A stretch of 51,772 nucleotides of DNA from JBKBKN01 sp046294625. GTDB taxonomy: Bacteria; Bacteroidota; Bacteroidia; M30B66. Location: positions 1 to 51,772 of the forward strand of contig JBKBKN010000022.1 of assembly GCA_046294625.1 (NCBI GenBank). Direction: 5' to 3'. The notes below the pieces were generated by a model that made no database searches, was not told the origin of the DNA, and saw only the letters and a program-made list of their open reading frames with translations. Shown here in pieces: positions 19,916 to 27,300 of the stretch. The translations under genes were made by a program, and so were the position numbers. The first letter of the stretch is position 1. Every line of letters begins with the position of its first letter.

Positions 19916-19923
19916 CAAAGATA
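19916..19923 (-). promoter_or_regulatory. -7 box of the yidC promoter
   Basis: TATCTTTG on the minus strand is a perfect TAnnTTTG match, 18 bases before the yidC ATG. No clear TTG -33 element is seen at the usual spacing. Confidence 0.55.
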
Positions 19924-20302
19924 GTATTTAAGTGTGATGCTAATTCTTAAATAAATGAATCGTCAATATTTTGCAAGCATTTATGGAGCTTTACATCATC
20001 CCTTACCATTCTCCAAAGGAGAAGGGCGGTGTTGAAGTGCGCATAGCAATTCATTACAAGAAAAATAGAAAAGTCTCCGAGCACAAATAAAACCAGTGAA
20101 TTCTCCATTTCCTATTTGCCAGTAGTGCATAGCAGAAATTGGAAAGTTTATGTGCAAGAAAATTGTTCTAAAATGCTACCTCATCATTTGTTAAGTCAAG
20201 CTTCTCTGGTGCACCCAAAATAGCAAAAGTCAAAACTTATGAAAAGGTAGTGGATGCCATTTCGTGGTTCGTGATTCGCCAAAAGCCAAAAGCCCAAAAA
20301 AA
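19924..20302. other. gene-free interval between yidC and the helicase
   Basis: About 380 bases with stops in all frames and no long ORF. It holds a TTCTCC-AAA-GGAGAA hairpin near 20018-20032, of the kind often seen in Bacteroidota intergenic repeats, and an A/G-rich end with GTTCGTGATTCG (20265-20276) that recurs in similar form near 45310. It may be a decayed repeat or gene remnant; I cannot assign it. Confidence 0.4.
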
Positions 20303-22186
20303 CTACAAATACATCCAAGCCGATTCGTAAGCATGTTGGGCTTCGCAATGGTCAATTAGGGCTTTGAAGAAGAGATCGGCTCCAACGGTAGCACTATCAC
20401 CAATCACAATGAGCGACTTTCGGGCTCGGGTAAGGGCGACGTTCATACGGCGATAATCTTTCAAAAAACCTATTTCGGATTTTTCGTTACTGCGCACCAA
20501 AGAAATCAATATCACATCGCGTTCCTGGCCTTGAAAAGCGTCTATGGTTTGTATGCTCACCTGCCAAGACTCGGGCCAATCGGCTGTACGGTCGCGAAAG
20601 TACTCCTTCATCAGCTCCACTTGGGTTTTGTAAGGGGCAATCAGGCCAATGCTAATGTGCTCTTGCTCCTGTTTCGCCAGTTGTTTCAGAAAAATTTCCA
20701 ATAGTTTGATCTCTCCCGAATTGGCATAGCTTTGCGTTTCTTCGTTCCATTCTTCCTGAAATCCACACCCGGCAGTGTCCACAAATCGCAGCACTGGAAA
20801 TTCCCGAATTTGATGATGCGCCACCGAAGCATTGGCTTGTAATTTGCCTTTATAAAACTGTTGATTAGAAAAGTGCATGATTTGCTCATTCATGCGGTAT
20901 TGCACCGTAAGCATGTGCTGTGGCGCTTGGGGCATGCGCATGAGCCTTTCCATGAGGGTAATGGATAAGCCTAATTGTGCGGCTTCGGGCGATTTTACCG
21001 TGGGGGGCAATTGAAAGGGGTCACCTGCAAAAATCACTTTTTCGGCTTTGGCAATGGCTATCCAACAGGCTGGTTCCAAGGCCTGTGCAGCTTCGTCAAT
21101 CATCAGGGTGTCGAACTGCATTTTTTCAATCAGTTTATTGGCTGTGCCCGTGAGAGTGGACACCACGGCTTGTGCTTGAGCCAAAGTTTGCTGAATGATG
21201 TGATTTTCGAGCCGAACAGATTCTTCCGCATAATTTCGGGCTTCTTTATAGAGCAAGCGCCTTTGTTCCCGCTCATCGAAACCGAAGTTACGCTTATACT
21301 TTCCGGCCATTTGGCGGAGTTCTTCGGCTTTTCGCTTGTATTGGCGAATGCTTTTGTAATCGGGATGCGCTTCCACATATCCTTCGATGGTATGGGAAAG
21401 CAAAAGGGGATCGACGCGCGAAATATTGCCCAATCGCAGGGTTTTAATACCAGCTTGCACACATTTGTGGAGCAGCCAATCGGCGGCGGCATTGCTCGAA
21501 GCACAGAGCAGGAGCTTTTCACCACGGGCAATGAGTTGCTTGGCCGCTTCCACTAGGGTGGTAGTTTTGCCTGTTCCCGGAGGACCATGCAACAGAAAAG
21601 TCTCACCGGCCTGTAAGATTCCGGCCACGGCGATTTGCTGATCAGCATTCAACTCGGGGGCCGGACTTTCTTCCGGTTGGAACGAAAAGTCTTGGGTAAA
21701 CCCTTCAAAGCATTTGCGCAAATAGGCCATGCGGTTGTTTCGAGCTGCCGCAGCTTTCTTCAAGGCATCTTCCATGTCCTGATAGCTGCGCTCATCCACC
21801 ATCATATTCAGTCCCAGTCGGCCATAGTCGAGCAATTCGGGCATATCGTCGAGAAAGGCAATCACCTTCAATTGGTCGCCATCCACCCATTGCACCGCCA
21901 CCTGCAAGGCTTTGGGGGCATCCGGCTCAGCCGAGAACAGCAGCGCCGGCTTCCCACCGGCAAACAAATGGCTTTCGCCTTTGGCCTTAGTGCGTTCAAA
22001 CACAATGTAGGGATAGTCGCCTAATCCGAACCCGGTTTCTACCACGCGGAGCGGAAACCATGTGTAACCCATTTTCACACGAGTTTCGATGGGCGTATTT
22101 TTTAGCAGGACTTCGTGCTGCTTGCGTTCGAATTCCCGCTCAAATTGCAGCGCTTGGATGAGCTGCTCAAACCGTTCGTTTTCCAA
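20303..22186 (-). CDS. UPF1/IGHMBP2-like superfamily 1 helicase
   Basis: The 627-residue protein has the SF1B helicase motifs in order: Walker A GPPGTGKTTT (201-210), Ia LLLCASSNAAADWLL, II MIDEAAQALEP (DEAA), III FAGDPFQLPPTVKS, IV VQYRMNEQIMHFSN, V TIDAFQGQERDVILISLVRS, VI NVALTRARKSLIVIGD. It is expected to unwind RNA or DNA 5'-3' with ATP. The N-terminal 170 residues form the beta-barrel seen in IGHMBP2. The only possible start is TTG at 22186, because an in-frame stop lies four codons upstream. The GC content looks higher than in most neighbours. It follows the hydrolase gene by 9 bases. Confidence 0.87.
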   Translation of the reverse strand: MENERFEQLIQALQFEREFERKQHEVLLKNTPIETRVKMGYTWFPLRVVETGFGLGDYPYIVFERTKAKGESHLFAGGKPALLFSAEPDAPKALQVAVQWVDGDQLKVIAFLDDMPELLDYGRLGLNMMVDERSYQDMEDALKKAAAARNNRMAYLRKCFEGFTQDFSFQPEESPAPELNADQQIAVAGILQAGETFLLHGPPGTGKTTTLVEAAKQLIARGEKLLLCASSNAAADWLLHKCVQAGIKTLRLGNISRVDPLLLSHTIEGYVEAHPDYKSIRQYKRKAEELRQMAGKYKRNFGFDEREQRRLLYKEARNYAEESVRLENHIIQQTLAQAQAVVSTLTGTANKLIEKMQFDTLMIDEAAQALEPACWIAIAKAEKVIFAGDPFQLPPTVKSPEAAQLGLSITLMERLMRMPQAPQHMLTVQYRMNEQIMHFSNQQFYKGKLQANASVAHHQIREFPVLRFVDTAGCGFQEEWNEETQSYANSGEIKLLEIFLKQLAKQEQEHISIGLIAPYKTQVELMKEYFRDRTADWPESWQVSIQTIDAFQGQERDVILISLVRSNEKSEIGFLKDYRRMNVALTRARKSLIVIGDSATVGADLFFKALIDHCEAQHAYESAWMYL

Positions 22187-22195
22187 TAGCCTGAT

Positions 22196-22876
22196 TTAAA
22201 AAGTCAATGATTCACCAATGGCTGGTAAGAGCAGCTGTAAGCCTTTTTGGTCGAAATGTTCCAATGCTGCCAAATTGCTGATTTCGATATAAGGAAAGGT
22301 ATTGTAATGCATGCCCACAATTTCTTTCACACCCAGATATTCGGCCGCAATGGCTGCTGTTTCATAGCTCATGGTGAAGTTATCGCCTATGGGCAAAAAG
22401 GCCATATCAGGTTTGTGCAAATCACTAATCAATTTCATGTCGCTGAACAAGTCGGTATCGCCGGCATAGTAGATTGTGTGTTCTCCCAAGCTCAGCACAT
22501 ATCCGGCGGGATTTCCGCCATAGCTTCGGTCGGGGAGCATGCTGGAATGGTCAGCACGCACCATTTTTACTTTGCCGAAATCAAATTCTTTGGTACCGCC
22601 GATGTTCATGGGGTGGTATTTTTCAATGCCTTTGGCCGTATACCAGGTCACAATTTCAAAATTGCTAATGAGGGTGGCTTCGCTTTGTTTCAGGATTTGC
22701 TCAGCATCGGCCACATGATCTTCGTGCCCGTGCGAAAGCAAAACATAATCGGGCTTGATGGTGGAGACATCAATATGCGCTGCCATGGGGTTGGGGCTGA
22801 TAAAAGGGTCGAACAAAAGCTTTTTGCCGTTTACTTCAATGAGAAAACAGGAATGGCCGTAAAAAGTGATTTTCAT
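22196..22876 (-). CDS. UPF0173 metal-dependent hydrolase (metallo-beta-lactamase fold)
   Basis: The 226-residue protein has the di-metal motif SHGHEDH (HxHxDH), a later metal-binding His/Asp set (ADHSSM, AGDTDLF) and GMHYNTFP at the C terminus, the layout of the UPF0173 family. The substrate is unknown. The start MKITFYGHSCFLIEV is typical. It is the upstream gene of a likely two-gene operon with the helicase. Confidence 0.9.
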   Translation of the reverse strand: MKITFYGHSCFLIEVNGKKLLFDPFISPNPMAAHIDVSTIKPDYVLLSHGHEDHVADAEQILKQSEATLISNFEIVTWYTAKGIEKYHPMNIGGTKEFDFGKVKMVRADHSSMLPDRSYGGNPAGYVLSLGEHTIYYAGDTDLFSDMKLISDLHKPDMAFLPIGDNFTMSYETAAIAAEYLGVKEIVGMHYNTFPYIEISNLAALEHFDQKGLQLLLPAIGESLTF

Positions 22877-23034
22877 GGTGCCTTTATTTTGTGGTTTGCT
22901 GTGCTTGATTGGGCGTTAAAAATACAAATCGGCTTGGCCCGGAGAAAAATTTTAACTTTGATTTGTATTAATAAATCTTAAAGAATCTGCTTTAGAGATT
23001 TCGCTGTTAATCCACGAGCAAAAACCACTTTCGT

Positions 23035-23754
23035 TTACATCAAATGCTGCAAGGACTGAATTCCCGGTAGGCGAAAAGTTTTAAAAGGCTCTCCGTAGCG
23101 AAAACTAGCCTGCAGACCATATTCTGATGCCCGGCTAATCAAATTATCGCGGAAATGCTCCGAAGCAATAACGGTGGGCGGCTCTGTAGAATTGGGGTCA
23201 TAAAACTGAGATTTATGTGCAAGAATGCAAGCCATTTTCTCTTCCATCACATGGCTGATGTCATATACAAAATCGGGGGTGAAAGGATAAAACTGCATGT
23301 AGGCATAGACGGCCTTGGGCCTCCAGGCATCTGAGCCATCTTCCTTAGCTGTAATGATTTTTCGCAGTCCGGAAAGAAAAGCGCTTTCCTTCACCAACGC
23401 CGATGCCCTACCATGATCGGGGTGACGGTCGTCCGGTGAATTGACAATCACAATATCCGGACAGTATTTTCGGATTGCAGTAATCACAATTCGTTGGTGT
23501 GCTTCGTCATTTTGAAAAAATCCATCCTTAAATCCCAGATTCTCTCTCACAGCACAACCGATAATCTCAGCAGCTGCATCAGCTTCTTTTTTGCGTATTT
23601 CCACCGTGCCACGCGTGCCCAACTCACCGTATGTTAAGTCTATGATACCTACTTTCTTACCTTGCTTCACTTCCGAAATAAGCATCCCGCCAGCACTGAT
23701 CTCCACATCATCAGGATGCGCCCCAAAGGCCAATATATCCAGTTTTTGATTCAT
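23035..23754 (-). CDS. bshB1: bacillithiol biosynthesis deacetylase BshB1
   Basis: It deacetylates GlcNAc-malate to GlcN-malate, the second step of bacillithiol synthesis. The LmbE/PIG-L fold motif GAHPDDVE (His13-Pro-Asp-Asp16) is at the N terminus, and RHPDHGRASAL carries the downstream zinc His residues. The segment IIDLTYGELGTRGT is typical of BshB1 rather than other LmbE proteins. The length (239 aa) is normal. It is a single gene with a TACATTTG -7 box. bshA and bshC are not in the window. Confidence 0.93.
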   Translation of the reverse strand: MNQKLDILAFGAHPDDVEISAGGMLISEVKQGKKVGIIDLTYGELGTRGTVEIRKKEADAAAEIIGCAVRENLGFKDGFFQNDEAHQRIVITAIRKYCPDIVIVNSPDDRHPDHGRASALVKESAFLSGLRKIITAKEDGSDAWRPKAVYAYMQFYPFTPDFVYDISHVMEEKMACILAHKSQFYDPNSTEPPTVIASEHFRDNLISRASEYGLQASFRYGEPFKTFRLPGIQSLQHLM

Positions 23755-23778
23755 TTATTCTTTGAAAAAAATTTGCGA

Positions 23779-23786
23779 CAAATGTA
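23779..23786 (-). promoter_or_regulatory. -7 box of the bshB1 promoter
   Basis: TACATTTG on the minus strand matches TAnnTTTG, 24 bases before the bshB1 ATG. No convincing -33 TTG is seen. Confidence 0.5.
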
Positions 23787-24328
23787 GCTAAAGCGGTTTG
23801 AGTTAATTGAAAATGGATAATTGAAAATTGAAACCGCTTTTGAATGAATAATTTGGTGAGACGAACGGCCTTTTGCCAAAGAAAAAACCTTCGCGCTCTT
23901 GGCGGTTATCCATAATTCGAACTAAAAATCAAAATGTGATAATTGAGGCGATGATGTCATCTCTAAGGGATTTATTGTTGCTGTGATTGCTTTGTCTATA
24001 AATATTTTTCGGTTTGAAGACGAGATAGTTTGTTTATAAGGTCGATTTTGTCACCCCTTTGGTGTTTTTGTTGGTATTGGCATTGTTTTTTACCGACATA
24101 TCATCCCTTCGGAATTGGAGTGCTAATGATAATGAGCAGTTGATATTTTTTCAAAAAAAACACATCCGTGCTCTCCGCGCCCTTATGCGGTTAATTTGAT
24201 TGCGGGATGCGTAATTTAGATTGCGGATTTTTCCAAAGCAAAAAGCTTGCGCTTTTTACGCTTTTAAGAAATTGGACATGGCAGTTGGCTTTTGGAAGAT
24301 TTCGATCTTCTTCCGACTCAACACTGTG
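23787..24328. repeat. gene-free interval with degenerate intergenic repeats
   Basis: About 540 bases have no ORF of note. Two stretches look like decayed copies of a related sequence: one around 23949-24005 (CATCTCTAAGGGATTTATTG...) and one around 24098-24140 (CATCCCTTCGGAATTGGAG...). Two more resemble each other: CTTCGCGCTCTTGGCGGTTA near 23889-23908 and GTGCTCTCCGCGCCCTTATGCGGTTAA near 24168-24194. The pattern suggests old dispersed repeats rather than a gene. Confidence 0.4.
24240..24257. terminator. possible terminator downstream of the giant adhesin
   Basis: A 7-bp perfect stem AAAAAGC/GCTTTTT (24240-24246, 24251-24257) with a 4-base loop lies about 70 bases after the adhesin stop. The arms themselves carry the A and T runs. 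Confidence 0.4.
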
Positions 24329-27300
24329 TCATCTTAGCAATTTCACCATGCCTTCTTTTCTAATAATTTGATCATCAAAGGTGCGTAAGGTAGCTACCCA
24401 GGTGTACACATCGTTTTGTGCTTCACGTCCTTTGAAAAAGCCATCCCATCCATTGTTCAGGTCTTTTGATTCAAAAATCATTTCTCCCCAACGATTAAAC
24501 ACCATCCACCTAATATCTTTTACAAAAGTAGCTTCGGGTTTGAAAACATCATTTAATCCGTCGCCGTCAGGTGTAAAAGCATTCGGCATATAAAATGTAA
24601 ATACCGGATTGATATAAATGTCCAGACAAGTGTCGTTCATACATCCATGTGCAGACATCACTTCAAGGCAAACTTCAAATCGCCCGGTATCCTGATAACT
24701 ATGCACCGGATTGGGCATAAAGGCCATGCTGCCATCACCAAAATTCCAACGCCAAAAGGCAGTGTGTGTACTGCTTTGCGTGAATGCTACTTCGGATTTT
24801 AAAATATTCGGCTGCGAAGGATTAAAGGAGAAATTAACCTCAGGTGTGGGGTAAATCTCCGTGATACCTGCTACCTGAGCGGTGTTTTTACAACCATTTA
24901 CATCTTCGAGCCACATCTGCACAAATATGATTCCGGGCTGCTCAAAGCAGAATTTCGGGTCAGCATTATTGCTGCTTAAACTATCGGCAATCAGCCATTG
25001 ATAGCTTACAATATTTTGATTGGGCAGTGCCAAGGAGAAATTGATGCAAGCCGGAGCACAAGCCTTATCTACATCGCTTAGGATGTCAGCCACCGGTAAG
25101 GGATTGACATGCTGTGTTACACTTGTTTGAACTGTACAGGCATTTTCGTCAGTTGCAGTAACTAAATAGCTTGTAGTAGTAAGCGGACTTACTATCACGG
25201 AGTTTGATTGACTTCCATTGTGTGCCCAGTACAGCTGAATGTTACCCACTCCACCGAATGCTTCAGCGTGAAGCACAGCTTCGTCGCCGGAGCAGCTTGG
25301 ATTTTCAGCATAAGCTTGAACATGCAGCGGAAGTGGCTCTGCAATTTGAATCATAGAAGTGTCAATGCAGCCATAAATATCGGTTACATAAGCGGTATGG
25401 GTGCCCGGCGGAAGTTGTTGTGCATGGGCATGTTGCTCTCCATTAGACCATTGATAATTAAAAGGCCCTGTTCCAATTTGCACCATCGCCAATCCTTGTC
25501 CGTTATTGGCACCATAGCAAGTCACATCCGATATTTTTTGCGCATCGGCTTGCACCGGAATTGTGGCAGGAACAAAAATCGCAAGCATCAATTCGCAGCC
25601 CAAAATGTCTTTGATGGTTAGCGTGTAATCGCCGCTGGCAAGCTGGCAGAAAGAAGGGTATGGGGCAAACTCCATCCCGTTGAGCGCATATAGATTGTAG
25701 CCATTGCCACCATACACTTCGCCAATTTCGATACATCCATTGTTTAGATTGCAGGTGGTGGGTGAAACAGCCGTCTCAACCGAATCTGGCCCTGCTTGAT
25801 TGATAATCGTGATGTTCTGTGAAATGCTACATTGATTGGCATCGGTTAAATGAATTTGATAGTTACCCGCCGGCAAGCCACTGAAGTTTTCTATCCCACC
25901 TTGATAAGCAATACTTTGGTTATTGAATTGCAGCTGCATAGGATAAATCCCTCCTTGCACAGAACTAATCTGCACTGCGCCATTTGAAAGACTACAACTT
26001 TCGTCGATGATTTGGAAGTCAATGCTTTGCGGATAGCTAATCATTAGAATTTCGATATCTGATAAGACCAATTCACATTGATTTTGGTCGCGCAGCATCG
26101 GAGAATAAGTACCTGGAGCTAAATTGATAAAGTGCGGCGAAGTTTGTGTTTGCTCGTTTAAGGTAAAAAGATAAGTTCCCGTACCACCCGAAACTTCATT
26201 AAATTGAATCTCACCATTTGCATTTCCGCAAGCTGCATCCACTTTGGCAAGTGTGCTTATCAATGGTTCAGGCTGAGTGATAATTGTTTGCAACTCAAAA
26301 GTACACTGATTGGCATCGGTAATCACAACTACATATTCTCCTGCTGCAAGCTGATTTCTAGAAAGCCCGATAGATCCATCATTCCAGAGTGCTGTAAAAG
26401 GCCCTTGGCCCTGGGTAATATCAACGTTTAATGTTCCATCGGTAAATCCATAACACGAAACATGCCCAATTTGGCTAAACGAAGCCAATAATGCCGGAGC
26501 TTCAAAGATGTGGAAGAGTGTGTCGGTGGTGCAGGCATTGAAGTCTTTAATGGAAAGCAGATGCGCCCCCGGAGCTAAATTCGAAAAAGTTGTTGCTGTG
26601 CTGTAGCTGCCTTGGTTTAATGCAAATTGATAAGGTCCATTTCCGTTTTGAATTTGAAGAATTTCAACCGATGCATTCGGTTGATTGCAAGTTGCTTCTG
26701 TTAGGCTCAAAACAATTCCCGAAGGAGCAGATAGGCGGTTGAGCGAAATGGACTCTGAGAGTTGGCACTGATTATCGTCAATAATGCTAACCATAAATTG
26801 ACCATCTGCAAGATTGTTAATTATGAAGGGGATTGAAAGTGCTTGTGGTGCAGAATTGTTGACCGATATATGTGGATTATATCCTGCGAAATCAATGCTG
26901 TGAATCGTTATCACACCATTATTGTCACTGCACGAGGGGTTTTCAGTGCTCAATTGAATGCTTTGGGCAAAAGGTATGCTTTGGATTATAATGGTGGTAT
27001 CCCATTGGCAGGCATTGGTATCAAAAACACGTATTGCATAAGATCCAGCGTTTAGATTTTCTGCCATCAAAACGGATTGAAGCGTTTGGTTTAATTCAAA
27101 TTGAAAGTTTCCGTTTCCGCCTGTTGGATTAATGATTTGAATCGAAGCATTAGCTAAACCGCATGTTTGATGTATTACTTGAGCCTGGGCGCTGATAGCT
27201 GTTGGTTCTTGAAGTGTAACAGAAAAGCTTTCTACACACCCATTCCCGTCGGTTACACTAACCTGATGGGTGCCCGGAGAAAGTCCATTTACAGCAGATG

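Noticed and set aside
20975..21556. 193-codon plus-strand open frame
   Set aside because: It is antisense to the helicase motif region; no family resemblance.
22247..22981. 244-codon plus-strand open frame
   Set aside because: It is antisense to the metallo-beta-lactamase-fold gene, whose motifs are intact; the antisense product has no recognisable feature.
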